The notes under the pieces are model-generated. The model did no database searches and was not told the DNA's origin. It saw only the letters and a program-made list of their open reading frames with translations. A stretch of 64,000 nucleotides of DNA from Amphibacillus jilinensis Y1 (GTDB lineage: Bacteria; Bacillota; Bacilli; Bacillales; Amphibacillaceae), in contig NZ_JH976440.1 of the NCBI RefSeq assembly GCF_000306965.1, positions 23,653-87,652 on the forward strand, written 5' to 3'. This document shows, one piece after another, positions 1 through 8,346 of this stretch. The translations under genes and the position numbers were made by a program. How positions within the stretch are numbered: the stretch's first letter is position 1; every line of letters begins with the position of its first letter.

Positions 1-90
1 CTGTGTTTCCCTTTTACTAGCATCAAACAAAATAGAGATGCCCTGGATGATGTTCGAGATGCCATAACAATTACAAGATTACCGCCTTAA
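1..90 (+). CDS. C-terminal fragment of an unidentified protein
   Basis: Frame 1 is open from the window edge to a TAA at 88-90 and ends in ..DAITITRLPP. Only about 29 residues are visible and they are not enough to name a family. A transposase tail is possible but unproven. The 80 bases after it hold no gene. Confidence 0.3.
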   Translation: MCFPFTSIKQNRDALDDVRDAITITRLPP

Positions 91-171
91 AGATAGATTA
101 AATTTCTCCCATTTTATTTAGTTCGACATGCTTGATTACTCATATGATGATGCACACCCTGCTAATAAATA

Positions 172-753
172 CTACTTATTTTTCCTAGCAATAATGATGT
201 AAATACCATCTTTCGGCTGTAACTTTTTCGTGATGCTTAGTCCGGCATTCTTAATTTCTTTTTCCATAACAGGAGAAGCAATTCTAGGATGACTGTGGTT
301 AGGGTTTTCTTCCTTTTCAAATTCTACACATACAAAGTGACCATCAGCTTTCAATACTTGTTTAATACGCTTAAGGGCAAGAGACAATGGTTCAACCTCG
401 TGTAATACTAATGAAGCCAGAACCAAGTCAATCGAATGATCTGGCAGATGAAAATCATTAATACTACCTTCTAGTGTTTGGATGTTAGTAATATTCTCAT
501 CTCTTGCTTTAGCATTGATGATGGTTAGCATTTTTGCGTCTATATCTAGCGCGTAAACAGGTCCTTCTACCATTTTAGCAGTTGGGATGGTAATATAGCC
601 GGTGCCTGCCCCCAGATCTAATACTTTATCATGTTTGTTAATTGGGAGTAGATTTAGTAGCTTTTCTGGTGATAAGTCTCCTCTTTTTTCTGGATTATCA
701 AGGAATTCAACCTTTTTAGCAAACTTTCTATCTATTTCCTTCATAGCATTCAA
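172..753 (-). CDS. class I SAM-dependent methyltransferase
   Basis: The 193-aa protein has the SAM-binding motif I (VLDLGAGTGYI, about residues 44-54), followed by a motif II acid (ALDID) and a VLASLVLHEVE stretch typical of small UbiE-like class I methyltransferases. The substrate is unknown. An AAGGTGG ribosome binding site precedes the ATG at 753. It is the last gene of a probable three-gene operon with the flavoprotein (33-nt gap to its stop) and the Rrf2 regulator. This order suggests a role in a redox or electrophile stress response, which is an inference from neighbours only. Confidence 0.85.
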   Translation of the reverse strand: MNAMKEIDRKFAKKVEFLDNPEKRGDLSPEKLLNLLPINKHDKVLDLGAGTGYITIPTAKMVEGPVYALDIDAKMLTIINAKARDENITNIQTLEGSINDFHLPDHSIDLVLASLVLHEVEPLSLALKRIKQVLKADGHFVCVEFEKEENPNHSHPRIASPVMEKEIKNAGLSITKKLQPKDGIYIIIARKNK

Positions 754-785
754 CCACCTTTATTATTTTTTATTGATTTTTCATT

Positions 786-1706
786 TTATTTAGCACGCTT
801 CCACGTCTCAATATTGAGTTCATTGTTAATAGCTACTGCTGTTAATGCCCCCATCGAAGCAGCTGCAATCGTCTGATAAAGCTTTGAAGCTGCATCTCCT
901 GCACTATATACACCTGAAATAGTGGTTTTTCCAAAATCGTCAGTCACTATCATTCCTGCTTCTGTAATTTCACATCCCAATGCTTGAGGCAACGCCGAGC
1001 CTGTAACGAGGTCCGGCTTAAAAAAGATCCCTCTACATGCAATAACTGTTCCATCTTCGAGAACAACTTGCTCAACGATTCCGTCATTTGAGTCAATCTG
1101 TTTAATCACCGAATCAAACACAGATACTTGATGCTGTTCGAGCTCCTTTCGCTCGTCATCAGTTAATTGATCCGGACCATTGGTACAAATCGTCACCTGG
1201 TTCGTCCATCCTGATATGAGTGGAGCAGCATGCATCAACTCTGCTCCTTTATTAATAATGACTAGCTGTTCATCTCGTAATTCCCATCCATCACAATATG
1301 GGCAGACAAAGGCACTTTTACCATAGACCTCAGCCAACCCAGGTATAGTGAGTGGACGGTCCTTCATACCGACCGCAAATAGTATTTTTTTACTTATAAA
1401 ACTTTCTCCGTGCTTAGTTGTAATTCGGAACTGACCGTCACTTCCTTCAATTGATATCGCCATATCTTTGATAAACGCTATGGATGGATATACGCTGATC
1501 TCTTCCTTAGCCAACGCTCGAAATTCACTTGGAGCTACACCGTCTCGAGTAAGAAATCCATGAGAGGCATGCGTGACCATGTTACGCGGACTACCCTCAT
1601 CAATGACTACAATCTTCTTCCTTGCTCTCCCTAAAACTAAAGCTGCATTTAATCCTGCTGGACCACCGCCAATAATTGCTACATCAAGCATTTGTTTTCC
1701 CATCAT
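786..1706 (-). CDS. thioredoxin-reductase-like NAD(P)/FAD oxidoreductase
   Basis: About 306 aa. The N-terminus has the FAD-binding GGGPAGLNAAL motif, the middle has the redox-active CPYCDGWE (CxxC), and the C-terminus has the second FAD motif (GVYSAGDAA). Size and layout fit low-molecular-weight thioredoxin reductase-type flavoproteins. The protein may not reduce thioredoxin, since many paralogues next to Rrf2 regulators act on other disulfides. A GTG lies in frame at 1715, but the GAAAGGTGAG ribosome binding site points to the ATG at 1706. It lies 54 nt downstream of the Rrf2 gene, and a half-operator sits in that gap. Confidence 0.87.
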   Translation of the reverse strand: MMGKQMLDVAIIGGGPAGLNAALVLGRARKKIVVIDEGSPRNMVTHASHGFLTRDGVAPSEFRALAKEEISVYPSIAFIKDMAISIEGSDGQFRITTKHGESFISKKILFAVGMKDRPLTIPGLAEVYGKSAFVCPYCDGWELRDEQLVIINKGAELMHAAPLISGWTNQVTICTNGPDQLTDDERKELEQHQVSVFDSVIKQIDSNDGIVEQVVLEDGTVIACRGIFFKPDLVTGSALPQALGCEITEAGMIVTDDFGKTTISGVYSAGDAASKLYQTIAAASMGALTAVAINNELNIETWKRAK

Positions 1707-1732
1707 TAATCTCACCTTTCACAGATCTTTAA

Positions 1733-1742
1733 TATCCATAAT
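1733..1742. promoter_or_regulatory. Rrf2 operator half-site between regulator and flavoprotein genes
   Basis: TATCCATAAT is identical to one arm of the palindrome upstream of the Rrf2 gene (2275-2299). The other arm is not conserved. It lies just before the flavoprotein start, so it may be a weak internal operator. Confidence 0.45.
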
Positions 1743-1760
1743 TAAAAAGCAAGAAGTGTA

Positions 1761-2240
1761 TTACTTCTTGTTTATCGAATAGTTACAACGCTTAGTCGCC
1801 TGATCCAAGATAAACTGAATCGTATGCTCCCGTAAATATTGATGTAGATGCTGTTCAGCACCATCCATCACCTTCTTCACCAAACATTCACCCCGATCAG
1901 CTACCTTTGCCTCAATATGATGCAGTTCAGCCAATAACTGATGCTGTTTTGAATTCAAATTAGAGCATTCAAACATTTGCTGTCTTCCCTCAATGGCTTG
2001 AATTACTTCAAGAAAGGTAATCTCTTCAGCTGTCTTGGCAAGCTCATACCCACCTTTCACCCCGGATACTGCACGTACGATACCTTCTTTCCTCAACTTA
2101 GACATAATTTTGGATAAGTAGCTTTCTGACACACTAAGTATTGCAGATAACTCCTTAACCCCAATGTTATTACGACCCTCTACCTGAGCCAAATGAATTA
2201 AAGCATGTAGAGCGTAATCAGTGCTTTTAGAAAACTGCAT
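1761..2240 (-). CDS. Rrf2 family transcriptional regulator
   Basis: About 159 aa from the ATG at 2240, which has a GGAGGGTGG ribosome binding site. A longer in-frame start at 2264 lacks one. The N-terminus (MQFSKSTDYALHALIHLA) and the winged helix with the VSGVKGGYELAK wing are diagnostic of Rrf2. Cysteines occur in FECSN, GECLV and KRCNY, but their spacing does not match the three-Cys Fe-S pattern of IscR or NsrR. A thiol-based sensor such as HypR, which also controls a flavoprotein disulfide reductase in Staphylococcus, is the closer analogy (an inference). It is the first gene of the operon. Confidence 0.88.
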   Translation of the reverse strand: MQFSKSTDYALHALIHLAQVEGRNNIGVKELSAILSVSESYLSKIMSKLRKEGIVRAVSGVKGGYELAKTAEEITFLEVIQAIEGRQQMFECSNLNSKQHQLLAELHHIEAKVADRGECLVKKVMDGAEQHLHQYLREHTIQFILDQATKRCNYSINKK

Positions 2241-2274
2241 GTTTATCCACCCTCCTTTTTCCAAAGCACCTTTA

Positions 2275-2299
2275 ATTATGGATAACTAATATCCATAAT
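2275..2299. promoter_or_regulatory. palindromic operator of the Rrf2 operon
   Basis: A perfect 10-bp inverted repeat, ATTATGGATA and TATCCATAAT, is separated by 5 bp. It lies 35 bp upstream of the regulator's start codon, where an autorepressor would bind. One arm recurs at 1733-1742. Confidence 0.75.
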
Positions 2300-2369
2300 A
2301 GATCATTTGAAGATATATTTCAATTAAAACACTCAAACATCCAATAGGCATTTGAATCAATAGGCCATT

Positions 2370-2419
2370 AACGCCCGTCTAAATAGATGAGCTTTGCTTT
2401 CTATTTTGAGGCGGACGTT
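2370..2419. repeat. dispersed hairpin repeat, copy 1
   Basis: An imperfect long inverted repeat: arms AACGCCCGTCT and AGGCGGACGTT flank inner arms AAATAGA and TCTATTT. The same layout recurs near 12.66, 55.63 and 63.2 kb. A preceding AATCAATAGGCCATT stretch resembles a worn version of the first hairpin seen in the other copies. The rest of the 2300-2544 gap shows no gene. Confidence 0.7.
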
Positions 2420-2559
2420 TGACTCACCTCCCTTGCACATCAACAAGGATTTGATAACCTTAAGAATAAAGGTTAATCATAATGTATAAATTTTGATTTA
2501 TTTTAACTATAGTGCTATCCTAAATAACACTATCTGAAAAAGGAGTGTTACCACTTATC

Positions 2560-3108
2560 ATGACAAAAATAACAACAGAGCGTTTAATATTGAGAAATTT
2601 CCAAGAGAAAGATGCAGAAGATTTATTTGATTACCTTTCTAAACCAAGCGTAAATTGCTTTTCAAAAGAAAAGATAAATACATTAGAAGAAGCCCTTTCA
2701 GAGGCAAAAAAAAGAAGTAACGACGCGTTTCAACTTGCGATAGAATTAAGTCAGGATAATAAAGTAATTGGCCATGTGTTTGCAGATTTTAAAAAACCTG
2801 ATACATACGCAGTCGGCTGGCAATTTAATGAAAACTACGGTGGGAAAGGCTATGCGACAGAAGCAGCCTCAGCACTCTTTACATACTTATTTGACCAAAA
2901 AGAGGCACGAAGAATCTATGCTTATGTTGAGGATGACAACTTTCCATCCCAAAAATTGTGTGAACGCCTAGGCATGCGCAAGGAAGGATGTTTTCAGGAA
3001 TTTATATCCTTTGTTAATCATGCCGATGGTACACCGAAATATGAAAATACATATCAATATGCCATTCTAAAAAAAGAATGGGCGTTACAACAGCGCAACC
3101 AAGATTGA
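2560..3108 (+). CDS. GNAT family N-acetyltransferase (RimJ/RimL type)
   Basis: About 182 aa with the RimJ/RimL-type start TTERLILRNFQEKDAEDLFDYL, an acetyl-CoA loop region NYGGKGYATEA, and the C-terminal VEDDNFPSQKLCERLGMRKEG found in this family. It probably acetylates an amino group, but the target cannot be read from sequence. An in-frame GTG at 2545 overlaps the AAAGGAG ribosome binding site, so the ATG at 2560 is preferred. It stands alone. Confidence 0.85.
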   Translation: MTKITTERLILRNFQEKDAEDLFDYLSKPSVNCFSKEKINTLEEALSEAKKRSNDAFQLAIELSQDNKVIGHVFADFKKPDTYAVGWQFNENYGGKGYATEAASALFTYLFDQKEARRIYAYVEDDNFPSQKLCERLGMRKEGCFQEFISFVNHADGTPKYENTYQYAILKKEWALQQRNQD

Positions 3109-3443
3109 GCCCGAATGAAGTGGATCACTAGTATTCCCTCATTTTCCGTTCGCATGATCATGCGTTTGAGCCTAGATGGATTTGAGTGAGTGCCTTCGCT
3201 CATTCTACAAAATCTTACTAAGCTTATGTAAATGTAAGATAACAAAAAAGAGCTATCATCCACTTGACTTTTATCAATGGGTGACAGCTCTCCATATTTG
3301 TTTTGATATTGCTTTTCATGCTTTGTTTTACTCTTCCTTGTTCTTAAATCTCCTAAGGCATAGATCCCCCTGTTTTTAGCAGGATCTCGATAACCTTCTC
3401 TGACCAACTTTTCCCTTGTCTTTCTTGCTTTACTCTTTGCCAT
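3054..3443 (-). CDS. small basic protein resembling YqkK, with unusual C-terminal extension
   Basis: From the ATG at 3443 (AAAGGAG ribosome binding site) the frame reads MAKSKARKTREKLVREGYRD and then a basic stretch ending VDDSSF. This matches the general shape of the 70-aa YqkK-type proteins of Bacillus (from memory). The frame continues about 50 residues past the usual end, into the 3' end of the acetyltransferase gene. A terminator hairpin overlaps the codons for the normal C-terminus, so the extension may not be made. A lost stop or a one-base slip in the T-run are both possible. Confidence 0.6.
   Translation of the reverse strand: MAKSKARKTREKLVREGYRDPAKNRGIYALGDLRTRKSKTKHEKQYQNKYGELSPIDKSQVDDSSFLLSYIYISLVRFCRMSEGTHSNPSRLKRMIMRTENEGILVIHFIRAQSWLRCCNAHSFFRMAY
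3249..3291 (-). terminator. terminator hairpin overlapping the end of the YqkK-like gene
   Basis: On the minus strand, AGAGCTGTCACCCA pairs with TGGATGATAGCTCT (imperfect) and is followed by a T-run. It sits inside the open frame rather than after it. Confidence 0.6.
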
Positions 3444-3711
3444 CGCGATTCTCCTTTGGGTATTGATCATGTCTTTTTGTACTTTTGGTGAATTCCGGTA
3501 CAAAATCATACCGATATTATCCTATAGATTCTACCCAGCATTTTATTTTCAGTAAAATATACACGCATCATGGTTTAATCCTTCACTCTTTAACGACTTT
3601 CATGATCCACTGGTGCGGTAATTACTTTACATATAGAATTTACTTGATATTTCGTATATTTGTCAACTCGTCAGAAAAATTCTACTATGCAGAGGCATCC
3701 TATAAACTCAG

Positions 3712-4014
3712 CCAAATGAAGAAGCGGTTACAAACCTGTTAGAACAGGAATTTGATATCGATGAAGCGATGTCTGTATTGGTAAGTGATTTAACACATGT
3801 TAAAGTAGGCAAGTATTGGGACTATGGTTGCTTACCAGATTTATATAACAGGGAAATCGTTGGTTATAGTGCCGGAAAGCACAAGGACGAAACTTTAGTT
3901 CAACCTGCCTTCGCAACCGTAAAGCAACCATTAGAAACGGTAAAAATATTTTATGCAGAGCGCGGTTCAAACTTGATTAAATGGATAATTCATGCTTCTA
4001 AGATTAGACACTAA
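3712..4014 (+). pseudogene. remnant of an IS3-family transposase (OrfB, integrase core)
   Basis: The frame from 3712 reads ..EQEFDIDEAMSVLVSDLTHVKVGKYW.. and then NREIVGYSAGKHKDETLVQPAF. This is the first part of the DDE rve domain of IS3-type OrfB. The N-terminal helix-turn-helix region and the C-terminal catalytic part are missing, and no inverted repeats were seen. The upstream stretch 3510-3711 holds nothing recognisable. Confidence 0.7.
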
Positions 4015-4961
4015 AAACTTTTTTTCTTAAATAAATAAGTTGCTATTAGAATAAAACCAAGTGCATATGATCCGAGAACAAGCAGAAAAGGCACAAGTTC
4101 TTGTATAGTGTTTAAGTGATCCACGTTATAAGCCAAATATTTAAATGGAAATATAGAATTTAATTTGTAGTTAGCCAGAAATGCACTTATATATTCATTA
4201 AATACTACTAGACAAATGCCAATAAAAACACAAATTTTGTTTTTTCCTATGACAATATTTAAAGCACTAATCAAAACCGTATAGAATATCGCCTTTGTCA
4301 TACCTAATCCAATGGTTTTAATAAAGGAAACAATCATATTTTCCATTTCAAAACTTCCGTCAACCCATCTAACTGTAACGAAATCATTTCCATTAATTCC
4401 AAATCGTATTAACCCTATAATAAAACCGATAATATAGAATAATAGAAAATAAGTAACCACTGTTATAATGGCACTAATTACCTTGGCAGCTATGATACTG
4501 CTACGATTATTACAACTCTTTATAATATTTATCCATGTATTATTCTCATCCTCTACCGCCAGAACCCTACTTCCTAATAGTAGGCTCGTAAAAATAATAA
4601 AAAGTGTTAACATCTCAAGTTTAGTCATAAAAAACCATACATTAGAAGGCCGATAAGGGATATCATTCTTAATACTATAATCAATTAAATCTATTTCAGT
4701 TTCTATAGTCCTAATTATTTGTGTATTAACCGTCTCATTTTGTTCTAAATCATCCGACTGCTGGCCGAGCGCTTCAATCGCATCTTTCTGTAAAACCCTT
4801 ATCTCTCCAGCACTTTCTTTCCATTCTGAAATAGGTTCACTCGAAAACAAAAGTGAATAAAGCGATATAAGTAATATTGTCAAAGAACCAATAACAACCA
4901 ATCTCTTCAGATCAACTAATTTTCTATACTCACACTTTAGTAAATTCATTATATTATTCAT
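4011..4961 (-). CDS. ABC-2 type permease, probable bacteriocin immunity or export
   Basis: 316 aa. One N-terminal membrane helix (about residues 21-40) is followed by a roughly 70-residue external loop and five or six further helices. This is the topology of ABC-2 permeases that pair with BcrA/LanF-like ATPases. It overlaps the upstream ATPase gene by 8 nt, so the two are probably translationally coupled. As the last gene of the circular bacteriocin cluster it most likely gives producer self-protection with the ATPase, like the accessory ABC transporters of AS-48 and carnocyclin (an inference). Confidence 0.75.
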   Translation of the reverse strand: MNNIMNLLKCEYRKLVDLKRLVVIGSLTILLISLYSLLFSSEPISEWKESAGEIRVLQKDAIEALGQQSDDLEQNETVNTQIIRTIETEIDLIDYSIKNDIPYRPSNVWFFMTKLEMLTLFIIFTSLLLGSRVLAVEDENNTWINIIKSCNNRSSIIAAKVISAIITVVTYFLLFYIIGFIIGLIRFGINGNDFVTVRWVDGSFEMENMIVSFIKTIGLGMTKAIFYTVLISALNIVIGKNKICVFIGICLVVFNEYISAFLANYKLNSIFPFKYLAYNVDHLNTIQELVPFLLVLGSYALGFILIATYLFKKKSF

Positions 4962-5676
4962 TATCGGTACCTTTATATTTTATTATTTGTTCATATAGTT
5001 CATCTAGATTGTTGTTAAAATCGCACTTATAGATCATCTTAACTATTTCTCCTTTTTGGATAAAGTACAGCTTATCACAAACTTTTTCTAATTCATTTAG
5101 AATATGGCTAGAAATAACTACTGCCACCTTTTGTTCTGACAATTTTTTTATATAATTTCTAACGTAGTTAATTCCTTCGGGATCTAGGCCATTTATCGGT
5201 TCATCTAAGATAACAAGTTTTGGTGAGTTAATCATTGTCATTGCAATACCTAACCTTTGTTTCATTCCTAATGAATACTTTTTTACTTTCTTTCTTTTCT
5301 GTACATCAAGCCCCACATCAGCAATAACACGATTGCAAGTTTCTCTGATTTTTGTTTTTTCTATTCCTTTCATAAGCGCTTCAATTTCTAAATTTAAGTA
5401 ACCAGAAAGGTGGTTATACATAGTGGGAGTTTCAATAATAGAATTGACAGGTATTTCGCCTAAAGACTTCCAGTAGTCAATGCTTTTTTGGTTTATTTCT
5501 ATAACTCCCTCACTCGGGTTCGTGACTCCACACATCATTTTCATTATTGTCGTTTTTCCGGCACCATTAGGACCAATTAATCCGACAATCTCACCTTCGT
5601 TCACTTTCATATTTACATTGCGCACCAATATTTCTTTCCCATATTCTTTAGAAACACTCTTTAGTTCTAGTATCAT
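4954..5676 (-). CDS. ABC transporter ATP-binding protein (BcrA-like)
   Basis: 240 aa with Walker A GPNGAGKTT (about 35-43), signature YSLGMKQRLG, Walker B LVILDEPINGLDPEG and switch His in SSHIL. The sequence type matches ATPases for ABC-2 permeases in bacitracin and lantibiotic immunity. The start at 5676 follows a weak GAGTGG site. It lies 13 nt downstream of the DUF95 gene and overlaps the permease gene, so it belongs to the bacteriocin transcription unit. Confidence 0.85.
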   Translation of the reverse strand: MILELKSVSKEYGKEILVRNVNMKVNEGEIVGLIGPNGAGKTTIMKMMCGVTNPSEGVIEINQKSIDYWKSLGEIPVNSIIETPTMYNHLSGYLNLEIEALMKGIEKTKIRETCNRVIADVGLDVQKRKKVKKYSLGMKQRLGIAMTMINSPKLVILDEPINGLDPEGINYVRNYIKKLSEQKVAVVISSHILNELEKVCDKLYFIQKGEIVKMIYKCDFNNNLDELYEQIIKYKGTDNE

Positions 5677-5689
5677 ATTACACCACTCT

Positions 5690-6202
5690 TTACAAAATAA
5701 ATTTTTCTAGAATATATGTCGTTCCATATGACTCCATTAGTGCCGCTAGAATTATAAATCCGATAAGTAAAAGTAAAAGAAAACCGTTAAATTTCAGAAG
5801 TTTATGTAGTGTTATCTTCTTCTTGATTAACATGATAATATTTATCCAAATATTCACACCTATAGTGGCCGCAAGTATGATTGTTGGTATTTCGACAATT
5901 CCATGAAAAGCAATAAATGAAAAGGCATACCCTAAAGATTGTTCAACGGCTAGGCTTTTAATAACCACACCAAGAAAAAGTAATTCATTTACAACAAATA
6001 TAAGAGAATAAATTCCTAGAGATAAAACAGCTAAAAATATTGCACGATAGTTAACAAACATATTGTTAACAAGTATCTCCGAAAAGGTCAATTGTAGATT
6101 AGGAGAATATTCCAAAGGGATATTAATCATATATCCTAACAAGAATGAAATACTCGCTAAAATGAACAAACATAGGTAGATTTTAAATAATATCTTTTTC
6201 AT
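5690..6202 (-). CDS. SpoIIM/DUF95-family membrane protein of the circular bacteriocin cluster
   Basis: 170 aa with about four membrane helices. The core FHGIVEIPTIILAATIG matches the conserved HG..E.P signature of stage II sporulation protein M/DUF95 proteins. A DUF95 protein (CirC, AS-48C, AcnC type) is a hallmark of circular bacteriocin operons and is needed for maturation and secretion. The ATG overlaps the upstream ATPase stop by 1 nt (TAATG), with GGAGAA as ribosome binding site. The individual role is known only from homologous clusters. Confidence 0.82.
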   Translation of the reverse strand: MKKILFKIYLCLFILASISFLLGYMINIPLEYSPNLQLTFSEILVNNMFVNYRAIFLAVLSLGIYSLIFVVNELLFLGVVIKSLAVEQSLGYAFSFIAFHGIVEIPTIILAATIGVNIWINIIMLIKKKITLHKLLKFNGFLLLLLIGFIILAALMESYGTTYILEKFIL

Positions 6203-6873
6203 TAGTTTGATTTCTCCTGTATCTTAAATGTAACTTTGGTATCTTCCTCTATCTCCAGAATATGTGAAGTGAATTTAGTTAACCTCTGATCACTAGAATG
6301 CGTAGAAAAGATAATAATACCAGCTTTATCCTCGATATAGTTTGTGAGAAAAATTAGTAAGGCGTTTACGGATGAATGGTCTAAATTCACAAAAGGTTCA
6401 TCAAATAAGATAATCTTAGGAAAGGTTATCAGGCTAATGATAATTAAAACCTTTTGTCTTGTACCAAGCGAGAGATTTCTTATTATTGTATCTTTATAAG
6501 GTTCCATTTCCATAATGGAAATTAGATGAAGAAATAGAGTTTTTGTTTCTTCTTTATCCAAGTCCTCACATAGGGAGCAAACAACTTCATAATGCTCTTC
6601 TAGCGTTAAGAATTCAAAAAGAAAGTTACTATTATTAATTAAAGTCACTTGCTTCATATACTTATCATAATCATCTACAATAGATAGCCCGTTATAATTC
6701 ACATCTCCTCCATCCATCCTCGATATCCCAGCAAGGATATTCAATAATGTTGTTTTTCCTACTCCATTTTTTCCGATCAGAGAAACAATTGACTTATCGG
6801 GAATCATTATACTTATATTTTCAAAAACAGTTTTACTCTCAAATTTCTTAGAAATATTACTTATGTTGTACAA
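6202..6873 (-). CDS. ABC ATPase of circular bacteriocin maturation/secretion (CirD-like)
   Basis: About 223 aa with Walker A GKNGVGKTT, signature RNLSLGTRQKV, Walker B IILFDEPFVNLDH and switch His in STHSS. A longer frame begins at 6927 inside the previous gene. The best start is TTG at 6873, preceded by GAAGGGG, giving a 17-nt overlap with the upstream gene. It sits between the large membrane protein and DUF95, the cirB-cirD-cirC type grouping. It probably powers export or cyclisation-coupled transport of the bacteriocin. Confidence 0.82.
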   Translation of the reverse strand: MYNISNISKKFESKTVFENISIMIPDKSIVSLIGKNGVGKTTLLNILAGISRMDGGDVNYNGLSIVDDYDKYMKQVTLINNSNFLFEFLTLEEHYEVVCSLCEDLDKEETKTLFLHLISIMEMEPYKDTIIRNLSLGTRQKVLIIISLITFPKIILFDEPFVNLDHSSVNALLIFLTNYIEDKAGIIIFSTHSSDQRLTKFTSHILEIEEDTKVTFKIQEKSN

Positions 6874-8215
6874 ATTTTCCCCTTCTTTCAATTGCGTATA
6901 ATAACAATAAATATAAGACAGCTGCAATGGTGTATAAAAACATGAACACTGTAAACATATACAAAGACTGTGATCTGTGTACTAATACGATTAAATAACT
7001 TAAAAGTATAATAGGGAGCCCAAAAAGAAAATAATCTTCCAAAACATTATTCATAGCTAAACTATTTAGATTTAATTGAAGATCATCAAAATCATATTGA
7101 TAAGATTTGACACATCGTTTAACTAATATAGTAGCGATCACTATCCACTGAACACAAATTAACAGCGAAAGTACCACACTAAATAAATTACAGCGATTGA
7201 CCGCTAGTAAGAAGATAACCCATAAAGACACTATAGGGAAAGTATTTTTTAATAGAACTTTCAAAATGATTCTGTCGTATTCTTTTTGTAAGTTAAATTT
7301 TTTAATCAAATAAAAATTTGCGTATTTTATATTATCCGACAAGAAAGCATTAGCCAGTATTCTAACAAAAAAAAGATTTAGAATAGTTGGATATACTGAA
7401 AAAGTAACGACACTAATATAATTTATTGCATCCTCTGAAAGAAGTGAATAAATAAATGTTGTGATCATTAATAAAGAAATTATAATAACCAATACATTAA
7501 CCGTTTTTTTATAATCTGATCGATAGAAGCTCGTATGAATAAGCTCAGAGAGATTACTAATTCTTTTAAAGGGAGACTGTCTGTACTCAAGTCCATCAAT
7601 TCTATATGCAAGAGATTTAATTTGATCTTTCCCTTTTATAGGTACGTGGCCTTCTGCTTTAAATAACTTTATGTATAAGAAAACAATTGTTATAAAGACT
7701 AATATGCCGCTCATAATTGCGGTTCCTAAAGCTGACAACCATACAGGGGTTCCCTTATAAATATGCGTCATAAAAGAAAACATATTTGCCATTAAGATTT
7801 TATTACCGAACAAAACTCTCCATTTATACAGAAATAACTTGCTATTATTTTTTAAGTTAAATTTTTTAAGATTAATATTTATGAATGTTAGTTCTCTGAT
7901 CATTTCTTTTATAACTTCAGGGCTATATTCATAGAAGAAAAGTAGAAAAGAAAACAATGTAGCTGCCCCAAAAGCAAGCGGAACTGATGAGAACTTGTAA
8001 TTAATCACAATATATATAAGCATTATGATTATCGATCCTATGTGACGAGATAGTTCAAAAACAATGTTTAAGAATTTAATAACTTTGTCAACATCTTCTT
8101 CATGAAAAAAAGATATAAACTTTCTTAGCGTGACTCTTAATTGATATTTTCTTTCCCTTTTCTTCTGAATACGATTCATTTTTGCATAAACCTTTAATGA
8201 ATTATCTTCTCTCAT
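6857..8215 (-). CDS. large multi-spanning membrane protein of the bacteriocin cluster (CirB-like position)
   Basis: 452 aa, mostly hydrophobic with some ten predicted helices and a basic N-terminus. No catalytic motif is visible. A large polytopic protein is encoded next to the precursor in all characterised circular bacteriocin loci (CirB, AS-48B, UblB) and is essential for production, so the assignment rests on context, size and topology rather than on a motif. The ribosome binding site TTAGGTGATGA precedes the ATG at 8215. Confidence 0.65.
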   Translation of the reverse strand: MREDNSLKVYAKMNRIQKKRERKYQLRVTLRKFISFFHEEDVDKVIKFLNIVFELSRHIGSIIIMLIYIVINYKFSSVPLAFGAATLFSFLLFFYEYSPEVIKEMIRELTFININLKKFNLKNNSKLFLYKWRVLFGNKILMANMFSFMTHIYKGTPVWLSALGTAIMSGILVFITIVFLYIKLFKAEGHVPIKGKDQIKSLAYRIDGLEYRQSPFKRISNLSELIHTSFYRSDYKKTVNVLVIIISLLMITTFIYSLLSEDAINYISVVTFSVYPTILNLFFVRILANAFLSDNIKYANFYLIKKFNLQKEYDRIILKVLLKNTFPIVSLWVIFLLAVNRCNLFSVVLSLLICVQWIVIATILVKRCVKSYQYDFDDLQLNLNSLAMNNVLEDYFLFGLPIILLSYLIVLVHRSQSLYMFTVFMFLYTIAAVLYLLLLYAIERRGKFVQHK

Positions 8216-8221
8216 TTATCA

Positions 8222-8326
8222 TCACCTAAAAAAAGAAACGTAGACAATGTTCATTATGCCAATTACTATGGTAATTACTCCAATTACCATAACCGTAACA
8301 AACACTTTTCGTTGTTCCTTCGTCAT
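8222..8326 (-). CDS. 34-aa hydrophobic cationic peptide, candidate immunity peptide
   Basis: This short gene encodes MTKEQRKVF followed by one Val/Ile-rich membrane helix and a final FFR. It has a good ribosome binding site (GAGGAGAAAG) before the ATG at 8326. It fills the gap between two cluster genes and its stop is 6 nt before the next start codon. Circular bacteriocin immunity proteins (CirE, CclI, AS-48D1) are small, cationic and membrane-spanning, though usually 48-60 aa. An immunity role is therefore plausible but unproven. Confidence 0.65.
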   Translation of the reverse strand: MTKEQRKVFVTVMVIGVITIVIGIMNIVYVSFFR

Positions 8327-8346
8327 ATTCTTTCTCCTCGTTTTAT

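Noticed and set aside
1761-2240. Fe-S cluster type Rrf2 (IscR/NsrR) assignment
   Set aside because: The cysteine spacing does not match the three-Cys cluster pattern.
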